DNA from: Phoebastria nigripes
Taxonomy: Eukaryota; Chordata; Aves; Procellariiformes; Diomedeidae
NCBI GenBank assembly: GCA_035582835.1
Contig: JAYKAV010003365.1
Span: 312,411 to 376,410 of the forward strand
Direction: 5' to 3'
Length of the DNA stretch: 64,000 nucleotides
A program made the translations under genes and the position numbers. Positions 11,961-24,155 of the stretch are shown here, in pieces; position 1 is the stretch's first letter; each line of letters opens with the position of its first letter. The notes under the pieces are model-generated. The model saw only the letters and a program-made list of their open reading frames with translations. It had not been told where the DNA came from and did no database searches.

Positions 11961-14491
11961 AGAATCATAGAATAGTTTGGATTGGAAGGGACCTTTTAAA
12001 GGTCATCTAGTCCAACCCCCTGCTACGGGCAGGGACATCTTCAACTAGATCAGGTTGCTCAGAGCCCCGTCCAACATGACCTTGAATATTTCCAGGGATG
12101 GGGCATCTACCACCTCCCTGGGCAACCTGTTCCAGTGTTTCACCACCCTCATTGTGAAAAATTTCTTCCTTATATCTAGTCTAAATCTACCCTCTTTTAG
12201 TTTAAAGCCATTCCCCCTTGTCCTGTCGCAACGGGCCCTCTTAAAAAGTTTGCTGCCATCCTTCTTAAAAGTCCCCTTTGAGTACTGGCTGCAATAAGGT
12301 CTCCCAATAAGCCTTCTCTTCTCCAGGCTGAACAACCCCAACTCTCTCAGCCTTTCTTCATAGGAGAGGTGTTCCATCCCCCTGATCATTTTNGTGGCCC
12401 TCCTCTGGACCNGCTCCAACAGGTCCATGTCTTTCTTGTGCTGAGGGCTCCAGAGCTGGATGCAGTACTCCAGGTGGGGTCTCACCAGAGCAGAGTAGAG
12501 GGGCAGAATCACCTCCCTCAACCTGCTGGCCACGCTTCTTTTGATGCAGCCAGGATATGGTTGGCCTTCTGGGCCAGGCTGCGAGTGTACATTGCTGGCT
12601 CATGTCCAGCTTTTCATGCACCAGTACCCCCAAGTCCTTCTCGGCAGGGCTGCTCTCAATCCCTTCATCACCCAGCCTGTATTGATAGTGGGGGTTGCCC
12701 CGACCCAGGTGCAGGACCTTGCACTTCGCCTTGTTGATCCTCATGAGGTTCACACGGGCCCACTTCTCGAGCTTGTCCAGGTCCCTCTGGATGGCNTCCN
12801 GTCCCTCAGGCGTGTCGACTGCACCACTCAGCTTGGTGTCGTCTGCAAACTTGCTGAGGGTGCACTCGATCCCACCGTCTATGTCATTGATGAAGATATT
12901 AAACAGTACTGGTCCCAGTACAGACCCCTGCGGGATGCCACTTGTCACCGACCTCCATCTGGACATTGAGCCATTGACCACTACCCTCTGGATGCGACCA
13001 TCCAACCAATTCCTCACCCACCGGACAGTCCACCCGTCAAATCCATACCTTTCCAGTTTAGAGAGGAGGATGTTGTGGGGGACCATGTCAAAGGCCTTAC
13101 AGAGGTCCAAATAGACGACATCTGTAGCCCNTCCCATGTCCACTGATGTAGTCACTCCATCATAGAAGGCCACTAGGTTGGTCAAGCAGGACTTGCCCTT
13201 GGTGAAGCCATGCTGGCTGTCTTGAATCACCTCCCTGTCCTCTATGTGCCTTAGCATAGGTTCCAGGAGGATCTGTTCCATGATCTTCCCAGGCACAGAG
13301 GTAAGACTGACTGGCCTGTAGTTCNCNNGGTCTTCCTTTTTTCCCTTTTTAAAAATGGGGGTTATGTTTCCCCTTTTCCAGTCAGTGGGAACTTCACCGG
13401 ACTGCCACGACTTCTTAAATACGATGGATAGTGGCTTAGCAACTTCACCTGCCAGTTCCTTCAGGACCTGCAGATGGATCTCATCAGGTCCCATGGACTT
13501 ATGCACCTTCAGGCTCCTTAGATGGTCTCGAACCTGATCTTCTCTTACAGTGGGCGGCTCTTCATTCTCCCAGTCCCTGCCTTTGCCTTCTGTGGTTTGG
13601 GCGGTGAGGCTTGAGCACTTGCCAGTGAAGACCGAGGCAAAAAGTCATTGAGTACCTCCGCCTTCTCCATATCCTGGGTAACCAGGTCTCCCATTTCGTT
13701 CCGGAGAGGGCCCACATTTTCCCTAGTCTTCCTTTTATCCCTGATGTACCTATAGAATCTTTTCTTGTTGTCCTTGATGTCCCTGGCCAGATTTAATTCT
13801 GTCAGGGCTTTAGCTTTCCTAACCTGATCCCTGGCTGCTTGGACAATTTCTCTGTATTCCTCCCAGGCTACCTGTCCTTGCTTCCACCCTCTGTAGGCTT
13901 CCTTTTTGTGTTTGAGTTTGTCCAGGAGCTCCTTGTTCATCCATGCAGGTGTCCTGGCATTTTTGCCTGACTTCCTCTTTGTTGGGATGCATTGCTCCTG
14001 AGCTTGGCGGAGGTGATCCTTGAATATTACCCAGCTTTCTTGGGCCTCTCTTCCCTCCAGGGCTTTATCCCATGGTACTCTACCAAGCAGATCCCTGAAG
14101 AGGCCAAAGTCTGCTCTCCTGAAGTGCAGGGTAGTGAGCTTGCTGCACACCCTCCTCGGTGCCCTAAGGATCTTGAACTCCACCATTTCATGGTCACTGC
14201 AGCCCAGGCTGCCCTTGAGCTGCACATTCCCCACCAGCCCCTCCTTGTTGGTGAGGACAAGGTCCAGCATAGCACCTCTCCTCGTTGGCTCCTCTACCAC
14301 TTGGAGAAGGAAGTTATCATTGATGCATTCCAGGAACCTCTCGGATTGCTTATGCCCTGCCGTGTTGTCCCTCCAACAGATATCGGGGTGGTTGAAATCC
14401 CCCATGAGGACCAGGGCTTGTGAAAGTGAGGCTGCTCCTATTTGTCTATAGAGGGCCTCATCTGCTTGGTCTTCCTGGTCAGGTGGCCTGT
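11961..14491 (-). mobile_element. CR1 LINE, about 2.5 kb, 5'-truncated
   Basis: The 3' end lies at 11961 (plus-strand AGAATCATAGAATAGTTTGG), followed by the typical 'tcatctagtccaaccccctg' block. The minus-strand element then runs through an 84-base 3' UTR, the ORF2 C-terminal region, reverse transcriptase, the linker and the end of the endonuclease. It stops abruptly at about 14491 inside the endonuclease coding region, so it is 5'-truncated like most CR1 copies. The flanks show no obvious target-site duplication. It closely resembles the copy at 61407-62432 and probably belongs to the same CR1 subfamily. Consensus comparison would be needed to name it. Confidence 0.95.
12045..14491 (-). pseudogene. 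CR1 ORF2 relic: endonuclease C-terminus and reverse transcriptase
   Basis: ORF2 of CR1 supplies the nicking endonuclease and reverse transcriptase for target-primed retrotransposition. From the 5' side, minus 14405 downward shows the endonuclease motifs [17 protein letters not shown] and SDHEMVEF, then a basic linker. The reverse transcriptase follows (minus 13506-12580) with [39 protein letters not shown] and the FADDTKL catalytic box. The C-terminal region at minus 12533-12045 has RPHLEYC, LLE-VQRRA and [17 protein letters not shown] and ends at a TAG. The frame is broken three times relative to the sibling copy: one base short in the A run at 13639-13643; a 5-base insertion near 12571-12580 plus a 1-base loss near 12549; and a 4-base loss near 12286. 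The N-terminal endonuclease is missing. It is not functional, but the few lesions suggest moderate age. Confidence 0.92.
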
Positions 14492-17400
14492 TAATCTCTT
14501 CATTAAAATTTTAAAAGAAATAAACTTGAAAGTTTTTCTGACAACCTAATCTAGTACTTTGGTTTTTTTAATATTGCGGCTGAAATTAAAAGCATCTGTC
14601 ATAGTGATGTGGATAAATAAAGAAAATATTCCTCATAGAGTTGTTATTACAGGCTAATGTTCATCTAGTAATAATATAGTTAATAGCAAATAATTTGAAT
14701 AGTGAGTGCACAGAAAGTTAATGCAACTGAGATGAAGAATGCAAGAGTATTTCTGTCTGGAAAACAGATACTAAGATGTACACAAATATAACTTTCCTGT
14801 GATTCTGAAGGTTTTGTTACTGTTTTACCAATTAAGACTGCAAGATTAAGACCTAAAGTGCTTATATTCAGTAGACACACAACAAACACTGGTAGTAGCA
14901 ATGTAAGCCTCCTGCCCACACACCAAATGCTATTACTTGCTTTCAACTCATATTTAACATAGTTGCTTTACGGATGTGAAAGGGTGTTCCTTTCCTTCTC
15001 CAAACTCAAAGGTTATTTTCCACCTTTGACAGCACTTTATTTTGTGTTTTAAATTGAAGGTGCACAGATATGGGTGGTCTCTTGCATTCTGAAAAATTTG
15101 TAGTGCATGTAAATTGGAAGACAGAGGCCTGTTGTGATTTCTCTGCACTTCCACTTGAAATGCACATTCAATTTTAGGTCTCTCTATGCTTTGGTACAGT
15201 AGTAGAGTATTGCAACTGAAAGACTAGTAAGTGTGGTGCTTCTGATTTCTGGGCAGGGGGCATTTTTNATTGATACTGAAGGTTGGTTTTGTTCAGTTGT
15301 TTTTCTCAGCTGGAAGTGTAGCGTCCACATGTGTGAAGTCTCGGAATGGAGTGCTGAATTCCCAATATGCTAGTAAATCTCAAACAGAGAGCCCCAGGTG
15401 GAGTTACTTATCCATCTTATGTTTGTCTTACCTATTAATTTGCCACGAGCTGTGTAATTTAGGCAAAATTGTAATCCCTATAGGTATCATGACAATCCAG
15501 ACAATAGTGACTCTGGAAATAGATTGTAGGACATTGTGTTCTCTGTATTTCCTCATTTTTACTGCAGGGCAAACAAATGCGTATTCTTTTGCTCACAATT
15601 AGTGCACCTGCTGAAGTGCAGGACCCCTTTCCTCAACACTATTGCTCTGTGACAAGAGCTTTATTATAACTGTATTTTTTCAGTCAGAAGAGCAGTAGGA
15701 GGAATAATGCATTTAAATATACCAAATCATATTTAATTTGTTGCTTAGCAGCCAAAGCAAATTATGGAAATCTCTGAGACAGATCAAATATTGCTGTAGT
15801 AAAGGGGTTTCAGATCNGCTTGTCCATTTTTGTTGTTACTTAATATTACACCAAAGTTCAGAGTTTGGGGGAGGGAGGTGTCTTTTCCCAGTTACTGATA
15901 TTCTCATTAGCCAAAATCATTTTTATGAAACCTGAAAGGGCATCAGGAGAAAAGCAAAAGTGAGTATTAAAACAAAAAAGGGAGTGGGGGGAAGAAAAGA
16001 GACAAAAAAGAAAAACAACTCTGCCTTTTGAAATCTCACCAGATGAGCACTTTAGTTAGGTACATAGATGAGAAAATGTAACATATCCCTAGTCTGGATG
16101 TCTAGGGAATTCCTGGATGCCAATTGAATTTGGAAGTTTTTTCACCATGTAAGTTCAAGTGTATAGAAAATACACTAACTAGTCTTTGCTATTTTGAAGG
16201 TACAGGTGATTCAGTTTCACCTTGTGCATAGGGGAAGCTATGTTATGTGTGAAATTTTAATCATTTGGTCTTAATTTTGTTTCACTGAGTGTAGTTGGAT
16301 ACGAAGGATAGTAATTACCATAGCAAAAGCAAACAAAAGCTTTGAGCACATAAAATTCTTTCAATGTTTTTCTGTCTCCAATATTTTGCGCAGGAAGGAG
16401 TTGCTATGAATTGATGTTTGGGGGTTGGGGATGTGGAACATAAAATCTCTTTAAAGATAAAAGTGCCTCCAGATTGATTCAACAGTGAGATACATATAAA
16501 TAAATAAAAAAAAAAAAGACAGAGACTTTAATATACAGGTAAGCATTAAGGCGTATGCAAACAGAGCCAAACTGCTCTGGGTTGACTGAGGAGCAGACTG
16601 AGCTGAGCAGAGGATGTTCATATGTGACTAATGCGAGATCATGTGAGAGGCTGGTATAGCTATAAAAAAAACCCTACCAAAGCTCATGCAGTGGAGAAGG
16701 GCAGAGATTGGGAACTACNTTTTTTTTTTTTTTTGGCTGCAGTGCAGTCTGATGGCCTCTCCTGTGCTCTGTGATCCCAAGCAGCAGGCAATGCTGGTAG
16801 GGCTAATCAGACCAGCCAATGGCATCTGAATTTGGGGTCTTGGAGCATGAAGGAAGCAGCTGCTGCAGTGCATGAGAGCTGGGCACTGTAATGGGAGGTG
16901 TGCGTGTATGTGTGACTAGAGGAAATTCCTAAGATTAAAGCATGAAAATGAACTAATTCTGAGTCGATGTTTTGTGATCGCAAACCTGTTGCTGTCATGA
17001 ATTATTCTTCATAGAAACTTAAAACCTTTTGGAAAGAAAAATCCTTTTGGTTGGAAGCTTGATGTACACTAATCTCTTTGTTACCCAGCACACAGGCCAC
17101 AGTCTGTTTTCTTTGATTGTCAGTAAGGAAATAGAAGCTGAAGTTCTCAGGCTATGACCACAAGTGTGATTTTTTACTTTTACCTCCTCTAACTCTTTGG
17201 GCTTTTTTCCTTTAAATTTATTTTGGTATAAAGATAGTGTTCACCCTTCTTTTAAAGTTTCTCTTTCTGGTTTAAATGAGTAATCATTATGTGTGGGCAG
17301 CATCATTTTAAGGGTAGCTTTTGATGCATAAGCAACTGCTGCAGAAACATACTGGATATTTATGGAAGGTTTTTTTTTTTTTTTTAAATGAGCAGAATAT

Positions 17401-19972
17401 TTCTTATCCTAACATAGAGAAGGAAATATATACTTTTCAAAATAAGATATAGAAAATGTTAGCAACTTTTATATCACAAATACTTATTTTATAAAGAAAA
17501 ACCCAAACATAGTACAACCTGAATTTTTAGTTTCTTGTTTACTGTGAAATATTTCTGCAGTTCGTATGGTCTTCCAAGAATTCTGTTTATGCAGCATCTT
17601 TTGTTTAAAGGTATTTATGTACTTCAAGGCTTAATTGGATTTAGTAAAACATGTGAGAAACATGGGAACTATCTGTTTTCTTTCATATCGAAATGCTAAG
17701 GGATGGAGAATCTTTGTGGATTGCTTAAAATTAACACAATGTGAGAAGCTTGGAAGAAGAGCCAACTACCCAGACTCCTTATGCCCTAATCTCAAAATTA
17801 TTATTTTTCATATTTTGACATTCAGAATTTCATGTCAAAGTTTAATTTTAGACAGTTGCAAAATTCCAGGTTACAGAACAGTGCTGACATAAAACATCAT
17901 ATTTCTCAAAAGATACATGGATACTAAAGCTGAAATTTGACAACCTAGTTAGTTGTAATTGAGGGAAGGGGCTCTTACTGTGTTGTGTTTGTGGGGTGTT
18001 TTGGTTTGGTTTTTTTCCTGACAGAAACAGGTTCTATCATAATAGTCTACAGTTTCAATGGCAAAAAAGACTGAAAAGCATGCAGGGAGATCACTTTGAT
18101 GTTTCACTGGTGAAATTCAAAGATAATGTTACCAGTCAACAGTGGGCATCTAATGGACAGTTTGCTTACTGACAGAAGCCTTAAGGGAGGTAGTCTACAA
18201 ATTAGCAATGAAATTGTCAGAAGTGATCTCTTTCTAGTTTTTAGTTTGAATTGTGAGACAAATTCCTTTAGCTGTACAGGACCTCTGTTTTGAGAAAAAC
18301 TTACCATAGATAGGCTTTTCTCCATGTCCTTCGTATGAGCCATATAGCTTCAACTATAGGCATTTAGGGGATGTTTCTGACAGGCACTTTCTTGTCATAT
18401 GCTCACTTTTAGGACACACGTGATCTGTATATTTCTGACAGGACCAGTGCTTATTGCACATGTGCAGTGGAGCAAAAGCACCAACATAGATTCCTGCTTG
18501 TGTCTATTGGAAAGGCAGCATCCAGAAATGGCACCACAACAATTTATGTAGTATGGTCCCAACCACTTTCTTTCCTGAGGACCGTCAAAAATACGCTGAT
18601 GATGAGTTAGGCAGCTGCAGTCTGTTTCTGTCTTCTCTCTCTTCTGGAGTCTCTACTCTGTCATAGGACTGAATGTGCATCTCTCACATGGAGGGAGTGT
18701 AAGACAGGTCTCAGCTACAGAGCAGTTTGGTTCATCTGCAGCCCCTTTCCCCCCTACTATGTTTGAAAGGTCCTAAATAAAGAGCAGGTACTTCATGTCA
18801 GGTGAATTGGGATGGCAGGTTGCATGTGTATCTTGAATTATGTCATTCAGAAAATGGTGGTGTTCCAAAAAGGCTGAAAGTATTCTGGTGATCATGGTTT
18901 TCTCTCAGTGTTTGGATCTAACCAACCACGTACTAAATTTGTTGAGTTGAAAATGATTTGGCAAGAACAATGTTGAATCTTGTTTTCTAGCCTGTGATCT
19001 TGCGGTCAGGGCAGAGACTTGGGATTTGTGAGGGTTTTGTGTGCACGTGCTGATATTTGGAATATAAACTTGTGAGGGATTGTTTTATCTTGATTTGCAT
19101 TGAAATGCATTTGAAGATTATATCATCTTGCAGGATTGGATTGTTAATCTCTATTGCTAAGTTTCTTCATTTATGAGCTTGAATAGCATCTGTATCCCAG
19201 ATGCAGATAGAGTGAATTTGTCTGCCTGCCTGCATTTATATTCTTAGAGTAATAAATTCTAAGCAAGCAGAAGATACCATGATGGTTGATGTTATTCAGA
19301 GCTGCAAAGCTGTGGTTGTAGCAAATATGTGAAATTGTGTAGTTTGTACAGAGAGCTTTTGTGCTTATAGAACAAAAAAGTGCACACATTTTGTATGTTT
19401 TGTGAACTCAGGTAATTCCCCCCCCCCCNCCCCCCCCCCCTCCCTAATGCATAGCTGAAGTTTACTTGAAATTACCAAAGATAGATCTCTTTCCTGCCGA
19501 TTCCCTGGGTAAATTCATTGTAACTGCTTTTCAGGAATGTAAAAAATTTACTGAAGGCTTTCTGTGGAATTATAAAGAATGCACTATACTTGCTTGGCAT
19601 ATGCACTATAAACAGTAGTCATTCAGTGAGCATTAGGTTAACATTATGATGCCATTAGAGGTCTCTGAATATTGTAGTAAATTAAGATGTTCATTTTCAT
19701 TCTAATGTCAATAACAGTTTCTGGAAATTTGGACTGTGTGAGGGTGACAAATTTTGGCAGATTTGTTTTTTCTTGTGTAATCGTTTAGATACCTTTTTTA
19801 ATTGTTTTATTCATTTTAACACTTGGATATAAATAAGAATGCTACAGTCACATTCAGGTGTCTTCANATATGAACAGTTTTCCAGCATTCTTGGTACTCT
19901 GCTGTGAGTACTCTCCTGTATACATTTAGATTAGGAAGAGCACCATATTATGATATGATAGATCATATTATA
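14492..19972. other. Gene-free AT-rich DNA
   Basis: No exon or interspersed repeat recognised. Short A or T runs occur near 16503, 16720 and 17370, and a C23 run at 19418-19440. Open frames of about 60-110 codons have no recognisable motif. Confidence 0.55.
19418..19440. repeat. C23 homopolymer with one ambiguous base
   Basis: C run interrupted only by N at 19429, probably a sequencing ambiguity in the homopolymer. It is G-quadruplex capable on the minus strand. Confidence 0.95.
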
Positions 19973-20411
19973 TCACAGAATAGTTGAGGTTGGAAGGGAC
20001 CTCTGGAAGTCATCTGGTCCACCCCCCNGCTCAAGCAGGGACACCTAGAGACAGTTGCCCAGGACCATGTCCAGATGGCTTTTGAAGATCTCCAAGGATG
20101 GAGACTCCACAACCGCGCTGGGCAACCTGGGCCAGGGCTTGGTCACCCTCGCAGTAAAAAAGTGTTTCCTGATGTTCAGAGGGAACCTCCTGTGTTTCAG
20201 TTTGTGCCCATTGCCTCTGGTCCTGTCACTGGGCACCACTGAGAATAGCCTGGCTCCATCCTCCTTGCACTCTCCCTTCAGGTATCCGTATTCATTGGTA
20301 AGATTGCCCCCTGAGCCTTCTCTTCTCCAGGCTGAATGGTCCCAGCTCTCTCGGCCTTTCCTCATATGTGAGGTGCTCTGCACTTCTCCTTGTTGAACTT
20401 CATGAGGTTCC
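19973..20411 (-). mobile_element. CR1 LINE 3' fragment with internal deletion
   Basis: The plus-strand start, with 'gttgaggttggaagggacct' and 'ctctggaagtcatctggtcc', marks the 3' end of a minus-strand CR1. This subfamily differs from the 12 kb copy (its 3' UTR wording differs). The minus frame at 20413-20045 includes [22 protein letters not shown], the ORF2 C-terminal block. At about 20377 the sequence jumps from the 'ctcatatgtgaggtgct' block straight to 'ctgcacttctccttgttgaa', which in complete copies lies several hundred bases further 5'. So part of ORF2 was deleted, or two pieces joined. Confidence 0.9.
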
Positions 20412-21626
20412 ATAATCTGTTCTTTAATCTTGTATACCTAATATAATGCTTTGTCTACAAAATCTTGTGTATTCTTCATCTGTTTTTCCATCCAGATTTT
20501 CAATATGTAGATGGCGATGACTTTCTGAATGCATTTATGTTCTTTAATTGAGCATTCTCGAAACTGAAGGAGGGAAAAAATTGTTATTTCTGCATTGTGG
20601 CTATATTTCTGTTACAGTTGTAAAAAAGCTAATGTAGATGCATTACAAGTGACTCAGCGTGAGTAGCAGTTTGAACATTGTAAATACAGTTTTAACATGG
20701 ATACAAATTTTGAACTTCTATCTTTAAGTAAATGAGAAGAGAGAAATCAAGCCTAAAAGGAGCCCAGCATCTTAATGTATCNTTTTGTTGAAAGTTATTA
20801 TGAGTTCTTTAAGTTAATAATTCTATATTTATTTTACATCTTTATTTTTTAAATGGCAGTCTTAAAAATTGGCAATAATGGTTGACCTTCCTTTTTACAG
20901 AGCGGACTGTTTAATGTTTTTTATTGTTACATGTTCTTTTAAATTTTAATGAATTATTATTGGTGTGTGTATAAAGAACAGTTAACTGAAAAGGGTACTT
21001 ATTAGAAAGGGATGGTTCCCGAAAGGGGAAAAACGTGAAAAATTAAAGGAAACAATTCTGTAATCTGGCACAATCTGCCCTTTCTCCACCCCCTAGTTGT
21101 GAAGAAAGTAGGGCTTGGCACACACTGAAAGAACAGGATTTGCACCTTTTAGTAGTTGTCTTAGTCCTGGAGGCCTACATACAAAGGTGACAGTAAAAAT
21201 TCTTATGAGGGAGCCCAGTGCTTTCTTGTCACATGATGCCCTTAGCAATCTGAAGGCATTCAGGGGAAAAAGGGAGAGCTGTCATAACATCAGGAATCTT
21301 CTGATATCATTTGAATTTACCAGCTCTGAATTATTATCTTGGAATTTATAAAAATTATCATTCCATTGAGTCACATATTCGAACTCTGTGTGGTCCTCCT
21401 GCTGCTGTTTCTTCTCACCTGATCTTGTAACCTGCCTGTTACATCTCAGTTTTTTTCCTGCTCTTGTTACCAGCATCTCTTTCATCATCTCATTTTATTC
21501 CTTTTTTGAGATATTATTCTCTCCAGTGTCCAGAGATGACATCTACAACTTTGCGTGTGTATACATTGAAGTATCACCTCTGTGAAGCTATATATATCTG
21601 AATGAATTAATCAGATTTTGTTGTAT
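20412..21626. other. Gene-free AT-rich DNA
   Basis: No exon, RNA gene or repeat recognised. Confidence 0.55.
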
Positions 21627-21755
21627 TGTACTGGGTTTATGTGGCAAGTTTTTGGTAGCGGGGGGGCTGCAGGAGTGGCTTCTGTGAGAAGGCATCAGGA
21701 GTTGCCCCCATGTCGGACAGTTTCAGTCGGCTCCAAGACGGGCTCCTTCATTTCC
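21627..21755 (+). mobile_element. Fragment of an avian ERVL-like LTR
   Basis: The piece begins TGTACTGGGTTTATGTGGCA and continues through 'ggtagcggggggg', 'gtggcttctgtgagaagg' and 'ggctccaagacggg'. I recognise these as the 5' part of a widespread avian endogenous retrovirus LTR. No internal retroviral coding sequence is visible nearby, so this is a truncated solo LTR. The right end fades around 21755. Confidence 0.65.
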
Positions 21756-21846
21756 TGTCACATTTTAAGATTTTGGAACAAGGAGTAGGCCACTTGTAAG
21801 TACCAGGTGAAAATTAGGGGATATATACATTGTAAGGTGAGACAGG

Positions 21847-21885
21847 GTGGTGAGACACTGGAATAGGTTGCCCAGAGAAGTGGAT
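21847..21885 (+). mobile_element. Very short CR1 remnant
   Basis: The string 'gtgagacactggaataggtt' followed by 'gcccagagaagtggat' matches the plus-strand CR1 ORF2 C-terminal region. About 39 bases survive. Confidence 0.65.
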
Positions 21886-23059
21886 CTTATCTTAATCTTA
21901 CCTTAGAAAATGCAGATAAAGAGTTTTTAACTGTTTGCAGTGAGAACTAATAAAAGCTATAATCTAGTCTCTAAATATATTGTAATGGCTAAAATGCTGT
22001 AGTATACTTATAGGGAAAACACTGAATTTAATAATACTGCCTGATGTTTATATATTAAAAACATGAAACTTTTAAAAAGCATTCTTTAATAACATTTAAC
22101 CAGTTGCTGTGTTCCTACTGGGCATATGCATTACTGTAGGCATATTGAGCTTTGCAAAGAATATAAGAATCAAGTATATTTTAATTTAACAGAGCACTTG
22201 GTGCTTGAATGTTTTATGTTCAGAAAGAAAATAGCTCCAAAATTACTTCAAAATAAGTCTTTTTTTTTTTTTTTTCTAAAAATACATAAAATAAAGGTAT
22301 ATGTGTGTCTGATGTCTGTGTTGGGTTTTTTTGTATTTTTTTTCCTGGGCAGTGAGGAGAATAGGGAGGGACAGTGAGCACCTGCAGAGAAATACAAACC
22401 ATACTCCAAAACCAAGAAGCTTCCCAGAAGTCTCTCTGCTCTTTCAACTCCCTCCAACTGAGGAAATATTAATTTAAGAACCTTGCCTTTTCCTACCTAA
22501 CAAGACCATTGAGGTATTTGGAGTTGATAGTGCTAGAGACTTTAAAGATTAAAGTCACTATCTTTAACTGGGTCAGGGAAANAATTGATGGATTTGTAGA
22601 GAGAACAAAAACTATATTATGATTGCCTCACAATAAAATTTATGTAGAGATAGATGCAGTTCTGTTAGTGCCTGTCTTTTGGCCTAGTGCCAACTGTACA
22701 TGTAAACAGAGAAACCACCAGAGTATGTTTACACATCTGTCCAGCAGGCTGTAACAATTTATTAAAGAATAAATACTAGAAAAAACATAGAGAGATCATG
22801 TGATTCATTTAATACAATATGTAAAACTATTTCTGTTCTGTACTCAAGCATATGGTAAAGTACCTGTGACTTCTAATGATGGTTATCATTTGCATTTTAC
22901 TTAATGGATGGAAAGAAATCACAGTTATAAAGCTCAGCCAAATGCCTTGGTGTTAGTTCTTAATATTTTATTTTTGTTTCTTCACTGTGATTCATACACA
23001 CTTCAATATGTCTGCTTCAAAAGATCATGAAAAAATATTTGATGGTCTTAACAAAATGT
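21886..23059. other. Gene-free AT-rich DNA
   Basis: No exon recognised. A T run occurs at about 22259-22275. Confidence 0.55.
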
Positions 23060-23869
23060 ATAAAACTAGGAGGAGTTACTGATACACCAGGTGGTTGTGC
23101 TGCTGTTCAGAGGGAACTGGACAGGCTGACAGGAACCTCATGAAGTTCCACAGAGAAGTGCAAAGTCCTGCACCTGAGGAGGAACAACCCCAGGCACCAG
23201 TACCTGCTGGGGGCAGACTGGTTGGAAAACAGCTTGGCAGAAAAGGACCTGGGAGTGCTGGCTGAACATGGGCCAGCAAGGTGCTGTTGCAGCAAAGAAG
23301 GGTAACAGTGCCTGGAGCTGTATTAGGCAGAGGGTCACCAGCAAGTCAAAGGAGGTGGTCATTCCCCTCTACTCAGCACTAGCAAGACCACATCTGGAGT
23401 GCTGGGTCCAGTTGTGGGTTCGCCAGTACAGAAGAGACATGGACATACTGGAGTGAAAGACCACAAAAATGGTTAAGGGATTGGAGCATCTGTAACATGG
23501 GGAGAGTCTCAGCGAGCTGGGGTTGTTTAGCCTAGAGAAGAGAAGGCTCAGGGGAATCTCATCAACGTGTATAAATGCCTGACAGAAGGCAGTAAAGAAG
23601 ATAGAGCCAGGCTCTTCTCAGTGGTGCCCAGTGACGTGACAAGAAACACAGGAAATTCCATTTAAACATAAGAAGAAACTTTCTCTCTGTGGGTCTGGTC
23701 AAACACTGGAACAGGTTGTCCAGACATTATGGACTTTCTATCTGTGGAGATACTCAAAACATGACTGGACAAGGCCTGGAGCAACTGCTCTAGCTGACCC
23801 TGCTTTGAGAAGGGGATTGGTCTAGGTGACCTTCAGAGGTCCTTTTGAACTGCATTGATTCTGTGATTT
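23060..23869 (+). mobile_element. CR1 LINE 3' part, plus strand, degraded
   Basis: In plus orientation it shows CR1 order: 'ggaactggacaggctg' with 'aacctcatgaagttcc' (after the catalytic FADD region), 'aaggacctgggagtgctgg', 'ctctactcagcactagcaag', 'catctggagtgctgggtcca', 'gagaagagaaggctcagggg' and a 3' end 'ggtgaccttcagaggtcc' then 'tgattctgtgattt'. The reading frame has stops and indels, so the ORF2 fragment is dead. It is about 800 bases and 5'-truncated near 23060. Confidence 0.92.
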
Positions 23870-23964
23870 ATTAGCCAAAGTTCTTCTGACTTGCTTTTCT
23901 AATGAACTGAGCTTTTACAACTTCAAATGTGTGGACTTTTTTTAACTTTCTGGAAACATTCTAG

Positions 23965-24155
23965 GAGGATAGCGTGGCACTGGAATGGGTTGCTCAGAGA
24001 GATTGTATAGTCTTCATCATTTCAGGCCTCTAGACCATGATGAATCAAAGCCAAGGCTGCCCTGGTTTAGTGCTGGCAATAATCCTCATTTGAGTGGGAG
24101 GTTGGCCTAGATGACCTCCGGAGGTCCCTCCAACCAAATGTCTCTGTGATTCTGT
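23965..24155 (+). mobile_element. Second CR1 3' end, plus strand
   Basis: It begins in 'gtggcactggaatgggttgc', the ORF2 C-terminal region, and ends with 'cctagatgacctccggaggt', 'ccctccaacc' and 'tgattctgtg'. It has its own 3' terminus, so it is a separate insertion about 95 bases downstream of the previous copy. Confidence 0.88.

Noticed and set aside
12541..14451. Plus-strand open frames of about 140 codons in the CR1 at 12-14 kb
   Set aside because: They are antisense shadows of the CR1 ORF2 frame, with no independent support.
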